Part shown: piece by piece, positions 36,439 through 45,212 of the stretch
Layout of the letters: each line of letters starts with the position of its first letter
Numbering within the stretch: the first letter of the stretch is position 1
DNA from: CAVQJU01 sp963729215
GTDB taxonomy: Bacteria; Acidobacteriota; Vicinamibacteria; Vicinamibacterales; CAVVIG01
Reading direction: 5' to 3'
Assembly: GCA_963729215.1 (NCBI GenBank)
Contig: CAVSND010000030.1
Location: 189,797-253,796 of the forward strand
Length of the DNA stretch: 64,000 nt
Notes under the pieces: model-generated
Databases searched by the model: none
Seen by the model: only the letters and a program-made list of their open reading frames with translations
What the model was told of the DNA's origin: nothing
Program-made: the position numbers and the translations under genes

Positions 36439-38793
36439 TTACTTCCCTGAAAACCGAACGCGCACGCCGCCGTTGAACAGGCGCGGAGTGCCGGTTGTGG
36501 ACGGGTTCGTCTGCACGAACGAGACCTGGTTGAACATGTTCTGGATGCCGAAAAACACCTGCACGTTGTGCCCGACGTCGCGCATGGCCGTGAGATCGGT
36601 TGATGCGTAGCCTGGAAGACCGGGACCAGTAAAGGAGTTGTATCCGGCTTCGGCGAGCGTGGGAGCCGGGATGAACTGGATGTTCTGGTCGTCGTTGTAC
36701 TGCAGCGACATCGTCTGCACCGAGAACGCGACGGTGGCGTATCGTGGATTCGAATACGCGACCTGGAACGTCGCGTGATGCAGAGGCACCTGCGGCACGT
36801 ACTTGCCCACGAGGGCCGCATTCGCGACGCCGCCGTCGGTGACCTTGGCCTGGTCGTAGACGTAGGCGCCAGACACGCGCCAGAACGAGCCGGCCTGATA
36901 TTCGACGTCGGTCTGCACGCCGCGGATGAGGGTCTGGCCCAGGTTCTGTTTCTGCGCCGTCGTGGCGTTGAGCGTCACGTTCAACACCGGATCGTTGACG
37001 TAGTTGTTGAACCATGTCACCCGGGCCGTGACATTCCGCGCCGGCGCGAGATTGACTCCCGCTTCGCCACCGATCAGACGCTCGGGCCCAAGTTGATCGT
37101 TCGGACGCGTCGTCACGGCGCCCACCGAGAACTGACGGTACAGCTCGGTGAGCGTCGGCGCTCGGAATCCCGAGTTCGCGGCGCCCCAGATGCTGACGCG
37201 ATCGGTCACGTGATACATCGCGCCCGCGCGCGGGCTGACGACCGTGTCGCTCCGCTCGGGGATGTCCGGCCGGTTGTTCGCCGTCGGCTTGCCGGTGGAG
37301 ACCGTCGTTTCCAGGTTGTGCCCGTCGTAGTTACGCCAGTGATCGAGCCGTGCGCTCAGCGTGATGATGAGCTTCGAGGATGGCGTGAAGATATCCTGGG
37401 CGAACGCTCCGGACAGCTGCTGGGCGCCGCCCGAGTACCGCTGGACCGTCAGGACCGACGCGATCGTCACCGGCGGAATAATGACCTGGGGCACTGCCGG
37501 GCTGTACGCGCCTTCCTGGCTCTCGCCGTCGATCCAGCGCCAGTCCGCACCCGCGCTGAACACGTTCGATCCGTTCAGGCTCTTGTTCCAGGCGACCGTG
37601 GTTCCCACGGCGTTGGTCGGCACGTGCTGATCGGTGGCGAGACGAACGAGGTTCCGCGTCGTGGCGGGGTTGGTCACGGCCAGGAAGTTGAAATGAGCGC
37701 GTGAAATGTCCCCGAAGACCCGGCCCTGCAGGTCGCTGCCGTCGCGCAGCCGGGCCCGGACGCCGCCGTTGATGGTGGTCCACCGGGTGTCGTTGAGCTC
37801 GCCGACCTTGGCGTTGTTCCGATCCTCGTCGAAGTAGCCGGCGCGAAAAAATGCGTTGACGCTCTCCGACGGCGTGTATTCGATCTTCGCGCTCACGTTG
37901 CGATAATCGACGTCGGCGTTGTTGTCGATCGGCCCGCGTTCGATCGGCGCGACGATGGGAAATCCGTTCGTCTTGAAGAAACTGCCTTCGAGGAGCGCGC
38001 CCACCTTGTTCCACCGGTCGGCGGCCAGGAAGTCGAATTTCGGACTGCCCATGTTGCCGTACTGCGTCTTGAGATCGAGCATGCCCCGCGTCGGCCGGCT
38101 CGTGATGATGTTGATGACGCCGCCCATCGCGTAGTTGCCGTACAGGCTCGAGGTCGGGCCGTCCGTGATCTCGATCCGATCTACGCTGTCCAGCGGCACG
38201 CGCGTCCAGTACACCCAGCCGCCGAACGGATCGTTGAACGGAATGCCGTCGAGCATGACCAGCGTGCGGCTCTGCCCGCTCGGTCCGAGCCCGCGCAGCG
38301 ACACGCCCTGCGTGGTTGGCTGCGCGACAAGGCTGCTGGTGCGGCGAAAGAGGCTGAAGGTCGGCTCCTGACGAAGCACGTCGTCGGCCACGAGCGCGGG
38401 CGATGCCTCGATGTCCTTGCTGCTCACGATGTTGACGCTCGCCGGAATATCGCCGAGGCGCTGCTCGGTGCGGGTGGGCGTGACGGTGACGGTTTCGAGC
38501 AGCGTCGCCGGCTCGAGCACCAGGTCGAGGTCACCGGTATGAACGGCCGGCACCGGCGCGGTCTTCTCCGCGAATCCGCCCGCTTTGACGATCACCGTCA
38601 GGTCGGCCCCGTCGGGCGCCGCGATGGTGAACCTGCCGTCCGGCCCAGTCGTGGCGCGTTGTTCGGTACCCGACCCGGCCCGCACGACGACGGCGGCACC
38701 GGAAACCACGGCTCCTGTGGAGTCGTGGACAACGCCCGAGACAGTCCCGTCGGCCGCTAACACGGCCATCAGGGCAAACGCAGCAATCATCAT
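36439..38793 (-). CDS. TonB-dependent receptor with N-terminal carboxypeptidase-like domain
   Basis: A 784-residue outer-membrane receptor. After a short signal, residues about 17-95 are a CarboxypepD-regulatory-like beta sandwich (GTVSGVVHDSTGAVVSGAAVVV). The plug follows (VTPTRTEQRLGDIPASVNIVSSKDIEASP, VSLRGLGPSGQSRTLVMLDGIPFND, GPTSSLYGNYAMGGVINIIT). A 22-strand barrel ends FNGGVRVRFSGK. Organisation is BtuB/CirA-like, so siderophore, cobalamin or similar ligands are possible. No transport partner genes are adjacent. Confidence 0.9.
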   Translation of the reverse strand: MMIAAFALMAVLAADGTVSGVVHDSTGAVVSGAAVVVRAGSGTEQRATTGPDGRFTIAAPDGADLTVIVKAGGFAEKTAPVPAVHTGDLDLVLEPATLLETVTVTPTRTEQRLGDIPASVNIVSSKDIEASPALVADDVLRQEPTFSLFRRTSSLVAQPTTQGVSLRGLGPSGQSRTLVMLDGIPFNDPFGGWVYWTRVPLDSVDRIEITDGPTSSLYGNYAMGGVINIITSRPTRGMLDLKTQYGNMGSPKFDFLAADRWNKVGALLEGSFFKTNGFPIVAPIERGPIDNNADVDYRNVSAKIEYTPSESVNAFFRAGYFDEDRNNAKVGELNDTRWTTINGGVRARLRDGSDLQGRVFGDISRAHFNFLAVTNPATTRNLVRLATDQHVPTNAVGTTVAWNKSLNGSNVFSAGADWRWIDGESQEGAYSPAVPQVIIPPVTIASVLTVQRYSGGAQQLSGAFAQDIFTPSSKLIITLSARLDHWRNYDGHNLETTVSTGKPTANNRPDIPERSDTVVSPRAGAMYHVTDRVSIWGAANSGFRAPTLTELYRQFSVGAVTTRPNDQLGPERLIGGEAGVNLAPARNVTARVTWFNNYVNDPVLNVTLNATTAQKQNLGQTLIRGVQTDVEYQAGSFWRVSGAYVYDQAKVTDGGVANAALVGKYVPQVPLHHATFQVAYSNPRYATVAFSVQTMSLQYNDDQNIQFIPAPTLAEAGYNSFTGPGLPGYASTDLTAMRDVGHNVQVFFGIQNMFNQVSFVQTNPSTTGTPRLFNGGVRVRFSGK

Positions 38794-38913
38794 GGCGCTG
38801 GATTATACAGTCTGCAGTCAGCAGTCTGTCGTCAGTGCAGGTCGGCGGACATCCCTCGAGTAGCGGCGGCGGCTTCAGGCGAACGGCGCTCGGGCGGCGC
38901 GTTTATGCAAGCC

Positions 38914-39144
38914 TTAGGTGCGCTTGATGCCTCGGCGCGCGCCCAGTTCCTTGACGCCGACTTCGAGGGCGTGCACGAGCGCAATCTCCTGCTTGTCGGG
39001 TGCGATGCCCTGGAAGTACGCCACGATGGCCGGCCGGTCGATGACGAGCTTTTGAAGCCGCATCGTCGTGGTCAGCACCTGAACGGGACGTTCAGTGACC
39101 GTGGCCACTGGTTCGATCTCTTCGCGCACGCCCATTCGCAACAT
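38914..39144 (-). CDS. Small conserved hypothetical protein
   Basis: A 76-residue protein with recognisable pieces: TMRLQKLVIDRPAIVAYFQGIAPDKQEIALVHALEVGVKEL. I have an impression of similar short sequences elsewhere but cannot name the family. No signal or membrane segment. The flanks (38794-38913, 39145-39394) hold CAGTCAG-type repeats and a REP-like element rather than other genes. Confidence 0.55.
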   Translation of the reverse strand: MLRMGVREEIEPVATVTERPVQVLTTTMRLQKLVIDRPAIVAYFQGIAPDKQEIALVHALEVGVKELGARRGIKRT

Positions 39145-39306
39145 GACAGTCTCCAGTCGGCAGCCCGCGTCGGCGCTCCGTAGTCAGGTGGAAGGGCAAG
39201 CGCAATGCCATGCGGGATTACGGCAGAAACAGCGATCCTGGCCCAAAACCTGTGCTGAAACGAGGCACGCCGCGTGACGGAATAGAACAGCGTGTGGGGT
39301 AATGCC

Positions 39307-39375
39307 GTAGCGGCCGGCTTCAGTAGCGTCCGCCTTCAGGCGGACGTTCGCCGGCCGGCTGAAGCCGGCCGCGAC
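39307..39375. repeat. REP-like palindrome cluster
   Basis: GTAGCGGCCGGCTTCAGTAGC, then CGTCCGCCTTCAGGCGGACG, then GCCGGCCGGCTGAAGCCGGCC. The outer GGCCGGCTTCAG and CTGAAGCCGGCC are inverted copies, so the whole region can fold around the central CCGCCT/AGGCGG stem. It lies just past the dnaE2 stop. Confidence 0.75.
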
Positions 39376-39394
39376 GACATTGTGCAAGAACGCT

Positions 39395-42300
39395 CTAATA
39401 AAAATCGTGTGCTTCGAAGTTGACACCTGCGCCCGGCAGGCCCGTGACGTCTTCCGCGCGGACTGACGTGACGCCATCCTGGTACTGCAGCACGCCGTCC
39501 ACGATGAGAAACGGCTCCTCGATGATCGCGAGCCGATCCCTGGCGAACAAATCCGGGCGCACGATGATGTTGGCGATGCCGGTTTCGTCCTCGAGGGTGA
39601 GGAACACGAACCCTTTCGCCGTTCCCGGGCGCTGCCGGGTAATCACCATGCCCGCGACCCGCACGCGACGGCCATGCCGCGCCGAGCGCAGATCGCTGGC
39701 GCGCAACACGCCGCGCATCGCGAGCTCGTCGCGCCGGAGCGCCATCGGATGGCGGCCGATGGAGAGGCCGGTGCCCTCGTAATCGGCGACCAGGCGCTCG
39801 GCCTCGGTCATTGGGCGGAGCGGGGTCAGATCGGCCTCGTGGCTCGCGGCTCGTGGCTGGTGGCTGGTGTCCGCAGAACTATCTTCTTCTTCAAAAAGCA
39901 TATTCTCTGGCTCTGTGTGCTCAGCGTTCAACGTCGTAAACAATTCGCCCGATGGGCGCACGGCCTGTTCGGCCTGCCAGAGCGCCGACCGCCGATCGTA
40001 TCCAAAGGCATTCAGCGCCCCGATGTCCGCCAGCGTGACGAGCTCGTCGCGGCGCAGGCCGACGCGCGTCACGAGCTCATCGAGCGAGGCAAACCGGCCG
40101 TGCCTCGTTACTCGTGGCTCGCGGCTCGTGGACCAGCTGTGGGAGCAGTTGTTGCAAAACCTGTGGACGCCGTCGCGTTCGAGCATCGATGGATCGTCGC
40201 AGCCGCATTTGGGGCACCGCTCGTGGCTCGTGGCTCGTAGCTCGTGGCTCGAAACTCGGGGCTCGTGGCTCGCCGCGCGGGGTCGGTGGCTGGCAATGGC
40301 GCGCCCGACGTGATCGCGCAGGCCGGCCACGTAGCGCAGGCCCAGCCGGATCGCGCCGTCGGCTTCGACGATACAGTCCCAGTCGGACGCCTGCACATCG
40401 ATCGAATGAAAACGGACGCCGCGCCGCTGCGCGTCCTTGACGAGCGTGGACGGATGGTAGAACCCCATGGGCTGGTTGTTCAGCAGCGCCGTGTAGAACG
40501 CCGCCGGGTAGTGCGCCTTGAGGTACACGCTGGCGTACGCGAGCAGCGCGAAACTGGCCGCGTGCGATTCGGGGAACCCGTACAGCGCGAACGACGCAAT
40601 CGACGTGATGATCTGCTGCGCCGCGTCGCCGGTGATGCCCTTGCGCGCCATGCCCTCTCGCAGCTGGTCTTCGATTTTCTTCATCCGCTGCGCGGATCGC
40701 TTGAAGCCCATCGCCCGGCGCAGATCCTCGGCCTGGCCGCCGGTGAACCCGGCGGCGACCATCGCAATTCTCAGCAGCTGTTCCTGGAAAAGGGGCACGC
40801 CAAGCGTCCGCGAGAGGATCGGCTCGAGCGACGGATGCGGGTACTGCACCGGCTCGCGCCCCGCCCGGCGATTCAAGTACGGATGCACCATCTGCCCGAC
40901 GATGGGGCCCGGGCGGATGATGGCCACCTGCACGACGATGTCGTAGAAGGTGGCGGGCTTCAGGCGCGGGAGCGTCGCCATCTGGGCGCGCGACTCGACC
41001 TGGAACAGGCCGATGGTGTCGGCTTCCTGCAGCATCTTGTAGACGGCCGGATCGTTCTGCGGCAGGTGGGCAAGATCCACCAGTGGCTCGTGGCTCGTGG
41101 CTCGTGACTCGTGGCTCGCGGCTGGTGGCTCGTTGATCAGCGTCAGCGCATCCTGAATCGCCGACATCATCCCGAGACCGAGCAAATCGACCTTGACGAT
41201 CCCCATGTCGGCGCAATCGTCCTTGTCCCACTGCACGACGACGCGGCCGGGCATGCTGGCGTTTTCGAGCGGCACGCACGAATCGAGGTGTCCCTGGCAG
41301 ATGACCATGCCGCCGGAATGCTGGCCGAGATGCCGCGGCAGATCCTGCATCTCGCCCCACAAGCGCGCGAACAACCGCACCCGATCGGAATCGAGATCGA
41401 GGCCGACCGACGTGAGATGCCGGGGCAGCGTCTCTGAAGGGTCCTGGAATTCGAACTGGTTCATCACCTTCGCAAGGCGATCGACCTGCGCGGCGTCTAT
41501 CCCGAGCGCCTTCCCCACTTCGCGCGCTGCGCTGCGGCCGCGGTAGGTAATGACATTCGCGGTCATCGCCGCGCCGAGGCGGCCGTACTTTTCGTACACG
41601 TGCTGAATCACGCGCTCGCGCCGATCGCCGCTCGGCAGATCCAGATCGATGTCGGGCCACTCCCCGCGCTCCTCAGACAGGAACCGTTCGAACAGGAGAT
41701 CCATGCCGACCGGATCGACGGCCGTGATGCCGAGGCTGTAGCACACGGCGCTGTTGGCGGCGCTCCCGCGTCCCTGCACGAGGATGTCGTGCTGCCGGCA
41801 GAAATTCACGATGTCCCAGACGATGAGAAAGTAGCCGGCGAGATCGAGCTTCTCGATGAGATCGAGCTCGCGGGCTACCTGCGCGCGGGCGCGATCGTGA
41901 TACGGCTGATAGCGGTCGCGCGCGCCGAGGTCGGCAATCTTCCGGAGAAACGACGTCTGCGTTTCACCCTGAGGCACGGGGTAATCGGGAAACCGGTAGC
42001 CGAGATCCGCCATCGTGTACTGCAGCCGCGCGGCGAGGTCGGCGGTGCGCTCGACCGCGCCGGGCACGTCGGCGAACAGCGCCGCCATCTCGGCCGGCGC
42101 CTTGAGATACCGTTCGGCGTTCGGCGCCAGCCGGCGGCCCGCATGCAGCAGATCCGTGTGATGGTGAATGCACGTGAGGACGTCGAACAGCGGCCGCCGA
42201 TCGGGCGCCGCGAAGCGGACGCCGCCGGTGGCCACGATGGGAACGTGAAACGCCGACGCCAGATCGGTCAGCGTCCGGTTGTCCGAATCCTCGCCGCGCC

Positions 42301-42871
42301 GGCCGTGGCGCTGCAGCTCGATATGAAGCTGTGTGCGGCCGAACATGCCGACCAGTCGATCGACAAGGCCACCCACGCCGTGCCGGTGCAGACCGAGCGC
42401 GGCGCGGCCGGCGAGCGCGACGAGTCCGCCGGTATGGCCGTCCAGATCGTCCAGCGTCAGCGCGCCTTCGCCTTTTGGCGCGCGCAGCTTCATGCGCGTG
42501 ATCAGCCGGCAGAGGTTGCGATAGCCCTCCTGGGTTTCGCAGAGGACGGGAAGGGTGAAGGTTGAAGAGGCCAGGGTGGGCGGGAAGGGCTGGATGGGCG
42601 GGACCGATCGCACGTCGCCGTTTTCCCTTCCTGCCCGTCCCGCCCCTCCCGCCTCCCCTGACCCGGCGATCGTGAGCTCCGCCCCGATGATCGGCCGCAG
42701 CCCGGCCGCGAGCGCGGCCTTGTGAAAACGCGGGGCGCCGTACACCCCGTCGCGATCGAGCAGCGCGAGCGCGGGATAGCCGAGCGAGGCGGCGCGCTCG
42801 ACGAGCGCTTCAGGCAGCGACGCCGCCTGGAGAAAACTGAATGCGGACGACACGTGAAGCTCGACGTACAC
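39395..42871 (-). CDS. dnaE2: Error-prone DNA polymerase DnaE2 (ImuC) with repeat and zinc-ribbon insertions
   Basis: A 1158-residue C-family polymerase: PHP domain at the N-terminus (YVELHVSSAFSFLQAASLPEAL), palm aspartates in WPDIDLDLPSGDRRERV, GRGSAANSAVCYSLGITAVDP, and an OB-fold at the C-terminus (VRVAGMVITRQRPGTAKGFVFL). It performs SOS translesion synthesis with ImuA and ImuB, encoded just upstream. At least four linkers contain translated heptamer arrays (peptide motif ASHEPRA). One region holds a CxxC...CxxC zinc ribbon (CPKC...CNNC, at 40131-40220). Another linker (42551-42660) is a GGCGGGA-type array. All insertions keep the frame open. Confidence 0.95.
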   Translation of the reverse strand: MYVELHVSSAFSFLQAASLPEALVERAASLGYPALALLDRDGVYGAPRFHKAALAAGLRPIIGAELTIAGSGEAGGAGRAGRENGDVRSVPPIQPFPPTLASSTFTLPVLCETQEGYRNLCRLITRMKLRAPKGEGALTLDDLDGHTGGLVALAGRAALGLHRHGVGGLVDRLVGMFGRTQLHIELQRHGRRGEDSDNRTLTDLASAFHVPIVATGGVRFAAPDRRPLFDVLTCIHHHTDLLHAGRRLAPNAERYLKAPAEMAALFADVPGAVERTADLAARLQYTMADLGYRFPDYPVPQGETQTSFLRKIADLGARDRYQPYHDRARAQVARELDLIEKLDLAGYFLIVWDIVNFCRQHDILVQGRGSAANSAVCYSLGITAVDPVGMDLLFERFLSEERGEWPDIDLDLPSGDRRERVIQHVYEKYGRLGAAMTANVITYRGRSAAREVGKALGIDAAQVDRLAKVMNQFEFQDPSETLPRHLTSVGLDLDSDRVRLFARLWGEMQDLPRHLGQHSGGMVICQGHLDSCVPLENASMPGRVVVQWDKDDCADMGIVKVDLLGLGMMSAIQDALTLINEPPAASHESRATSHEPLVDLAHLPQNDPAVYKMLQEADTIGLFQVESRAQMATLPRLKPATFYDIVVQVAIIRPGPIVGQMVHPYLNRRAGREPVQYPHPSLEPILSRTLGVPLFQEQLLRIAMVAAGFTGGQAEDLRRAMGFKRSAQRMKKIEDQLREGMARKGITGDAAQQIITSIASFALYGFPESHAASFALLAYASVYLKAHYPAAFYTALLNNQPMGFYHPSTLVKDAQRRGVRFHSIDVQASDWDCIVEADGAIRLGLRYVAGLRDHVGRAIASHRPRAASHEPRVSSHELRATSHERCPKCGCDDPSMLERDGVHRFCNNCSHSWSTSREPRVTRHGRFASLDELVTRVGLRRDELVTLADIGALNAFGYDRRSALWQAEQAVRPSGELFTTLNAEHTEPENMLFEEEDSSADTSHQPRAASHEADLTPLRPMTEAERLVADYEGTGLSIGRHPMALRRDELAMRGVLRASDLRSARHGRRVRVAGMVITRQRPGTAKGFVFLTLEDETGIANIIVRPDLFARDRLAIIEEPFLIVDGVLQYQDGVTSVRAEDVTGLPGAGVNFEAHDFY
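40103..40288. repeat. GCTCGTG heptamer arrays flanking a zinc ribbon inside dnaE2
   Basis: Two arrays of GCTCGTG-like heptamers (40103-40131 and 40219-40288) enclose about 90 bp encoding CPKC...CNNC. The larger array has about ten units. Further copies lie at 39835-39869 and 41083-41134, also inside dnaE2. Because 3 x 7 = 21 bp, the translation repeats every seven residues (ASHEPRA, SSHELRA, TSHER). Confidence 0.9.
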
Positions 42872-42935
42872 GAATGTGACCGCGGTGGATGGTGAACTGG
42901 TGATTGGGTGAACTGGTGATTTCGTTGAACTGTGA

Positions 42936-44455
42936 TCAGTCGTAAATGGCGTCGATGTACCAGCCGCCCGTGACGCGGTCCATGAACACGCGATACGCGC
43001 CGCCGTCGTTGAGCGTGACGTCCCATTCGTCGCGATCCCATCCGGCCTGCGGATTCCACCATTCCCCCGATGTTCTCCACGGGCCCGATGCGCGCACGAC
43101 CGTCCCTCCCGCGAATCCGCGCCGATCCGTCGTCACACGCACGGGGCGGCCCACCGCGTCGGCTGCGACGCGTCCCGGCACCGGCTGACGGCAGCGGCGA
43201 AGAACAGTGGTCCGTGGCTCGGGGCTCGTCGCTCGGGGCTCGTAGCTCGGGGCTCGGGGCTCGGGGTTCGTAGCTCGGGACTCGGGGCCTGGAGCAAAAG
43301 CTTTCATTACAAACACCCCCGGGCGATAGGAGTCCACGGTCGCCGGCGCGCCGATGCGGTCCTGCCCCATCACGGCGCCAAGCCGTGCGAGCAGCGTCGA
43401 AAGCTGCTCGGGCGTCAGCTGCGGACTGGCGAACAGCGTATGCTGCGCGATCCGTCCAGGCGTGGGATCGATGACGATGGTGACGCGTTCGATGGCGGCG
43501 GAGGGCGGATGCGATTCGAGATCCAGCAGCGCCAGCGTGCGAAGCGTCCGGACGTCGCGCATCGGCGATGGCAGCTGGAGGCTGCGCGCGTGCACATCGC
43601 CGCCCACCAGCCCGAGCTGCACGTGCAGCACCGCCACACCACGGTCGCGGCGTTCGAGACGGATGGACAGCGGCTCGAGCAACCGCGTGAGGACGAACGA
43701 CATCGGATCGAGGCCTTCGATCGGCCACTCGAGATCCATGAACGATTCGAACCGCTCCTCCGCGGCATCCGGGACGAGCGGCCGGATGTCGTCGCCTCGC
43801 GCCAGCGCCTGCCACGACAGGCCCTGCCGGCCGAGCCGCGCCGACAGATCGGCCGGCGGCAGCGCCGCGAGCTCGCCGACCGTCCGGAGCCCCCATCGTT
43901 TAAACGCGGAGATCGCAGAGATCGCGGAGTCTTTTTGTACGGAACACTTTCCGCTTTTGCGAGCTTCGCGTTGATCGTCGTGATCGCGGGCGCACCCGAT
44001 CCGTTCGAGGAGCCCGATCGGCAGCGGAGCGAGCGCCTCCAGCATCGCATTTTCGTCCGACGCCACGACGGTGAGTCCGGGCGTGGCGATCGCGAGCACC
44101 AGCGCCGCCGTGCACGTCGACGCCACGGCGACGTGCACGCGTACGCCGCGACGGGCCGCTTCGCGCCGCAGCTCCTCGCCAATCGCGCGCGCGTCACCGA
44201 GCAGGCGGTCGAGGCCGCGGACATCGATGACGACGGCCGGCACCGCGCCGCGGCGGCTTTCGTAGCGGGGAGAAAATTCCTGCGCGATCGCGATCAGATC
44301 GTCCAAGCCATCTAACGCAGAGATCGCGGAGAGCGCGGAGTTTTTTCTTCTTGTACAGATGTCTCTCCGCGATCTCCGCGATCTCTGCGTTGATCCCGTT
44401 GATCTCGTTCTTGCTCCCGTTCTCCCGACGGCGGACGATACAGGCAGGCGTACAT
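42936..44455 (-). CDS. imuB: ImuB, Y-family-like mutasome hub protein, frameshifted in an inserted repeat
   Basis: ATG 44455 begins MYACLYRPPS, the usual ImuB start. The frame then runs into an inserted repeat (44313-44393) and is lost at a T6 run (44341-44346). One base of correction joins it to SALSAISALDGLDDLIAIAQEFSPRYE, then VIDVRGLDRLLGD, VAVASTCTAALVLA, RWGLRTVGELAALPPADLSARLG and the C-terminus GGWYIDAIYD. A second insertion at 43902-43972 encodes AISAISAFKR, and a heptamer array at 43209-43293 encodes a Pro/Glu/Arg-rich linker. ImuB is a catalytically inactive Y-family relative that recruits DnaE2 to the beta clamp. Confidence 0.9.
43209..43293. repeat. GCTCGGG heptamer array inside imuB
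   Basis: About eleven degenerate GCTCGGG/GCTCGTA units, translated on the minus strand as ESRATNPEPRAPSYEPRATS-like seven-residue repeats in the region before the ImuB C-terminal domain. Confidence 0.9.
43902..43972. repeat. 9-bp-unit inverted-repeat element in imuB, copy 1
   Basis: Left arm AACGCGGAGATCGCAGAG then ATCGCGGAG, a 20-30 bp centre, and a degenerate right arm ending CTTCGCGTTGATC. It encodes AISAISAF in ImuB. Related to the copy at 44313-44393. Confidence 0.8.
44313..44393. repeat. 9-bp-unit inverted-repeat element in imuB, copy 2
   Basis: TAACGCAGAGATCGCGGAG... and ...CTCCGCGATCTCTGCGTTGA are inverted arms of about 25-30 bp around a centre that contains T6 and TTCTTCTTGTACAG. 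The A/T homopolymer puts imuB out of frame. Confidence 0.85.
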
Positions 44456-44457
44456 GG

Positions 44458-45087
44458 CTACCACATGCTCCTGAGCGCGGGAGCGTGCAGCGTGAGCCCG
44501 GCCGGGCTTCTGGCCATCCGATCCGATCCCACCAGCAGGCATGCGGTCTGCGTCCCTTCGACCATCCGCTGTATCCGCAGCCAGGTCGTGAAGGGCAGCC
44601 GGCGGATGGCGTCGGCGGGCGCTTCGCCCGCATCGAACGCGACCAGGCCGAACTGGCCAGCCTGGAGCACGAGCGTGAATGCCCGGATGGCCTGCACCAG
44701 CGCACGCTGGTTGAGATCGCGGCACAGCCCGGGGTTCGGCACCACGAAGCCGCGGATCCAGAGCACCCGATTCAGATCGATGCCGGCCTCGACCGCCGAT
44801 TCCACGTCGAACATGTCGAGCGCATCGACGAGCGCCACGAGCTCGCCGCGCGTCGTCGCGGCCGCGAGCATCTGGAACAACAGGCTCGTCCGGCCGGATG
44901 ACCGTGGGCCGATGAGCTCGGAGACCTGCCCGCGCGGGACCCCGCCGTGCAGTCGGGCGTCTAAGGCAGGGTGCCCGGTCGAGGCGTATTCAAGCCCCGG
45001 ACGCGGACCCTGGGTAAGCGTCCGATCGAGCTTTTTCGTATGGAGGAGTGATTCGAGATCGGCGCGTGCAAGAGAAGCCATAGCCAT
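44458..45087 (-). CDS. imuA: ImuA, RecA-like mutasome accessory protein
   Basis: A 209-residue RecA/SulA-like protein: STGHPALDARLHGGVPRGQVSELIGPRSSGRTSLLFQMLA carries a degenerate Walker A (GPRSSGRTS), and VALVDALDMFDVESA matches the RecA strand that follows. It interacts with RecA and ImuB in SOS mutagenesis. Its TAG ends 2 bp before the imuB ATG. The ATG at 45087 lies 12 bp downstream of a TTCGCC-N6-GGCGAA palindrome that may be the LexA operator. Confidence 0.9.
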   Translation of the reverse strand: MAMASLARADLESLLHTKKLDRTLTQGPRPGLEYASTGHPALDARLHGGVPRGQVSELIGPRSSGRTSLLFQMLAAATTRGELVALVDALDMFDVESAVEAGIDLNRVLWIRGFVVPNPGLCRDLNQRALVQAIRAFTLVLQAGQFGLVAFDAGEAPADAIRRLPFTTWLRIQRMVEGTQTACLLVGSDRMARSPAGLTLHAPALRSMW

Positions 45088-45099
45088 TTTCGCTTTTTA

Positions 45100-45117
45100 T
45101 TCGCCTTGGATGGCGAA
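45100..45117. promoter_or_regulatory. Candidate SOS (LexA) operator upstream of imuA
   Basis: Perfect 6-6-6 palindrome TTCGCC-TTGGAT-GGCGAA, located 13-30 bp ahead of imuA and between the divergent imuA and MFS genes. imuAB-dnaE2 operons are normally LexA-controlled and LexA motifs differ between phyla, so this is a reasonable candidate, not a match to a known consensus. Confidence 0.45.
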
Positions 45118-45159
45118 CTATAGCGCGGCTCTTCCAGCCGATCAAGCCCGAACTTAATG

Positions 45160-45195
45160 TAAGATGACCCGTCAGACCCTAAAGGTCTGCACGAC
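45160..45195 (+). promoter_or_regulatory. Candidate promoter and leader hairpin of the MFS gene
   Basis: TAAGAT (45160-45165) as a possible -10, followed by AGACCCTAAAGGTCT and GCACGAC. The same hairpin-plus-GCACGAC arrangement is seen upstream of the radical SAM gene at 35.37 kb. Confidence 0.35.
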
Positions 45196-45212
45196 AAACG
45201 CTTAGAGCCCAC

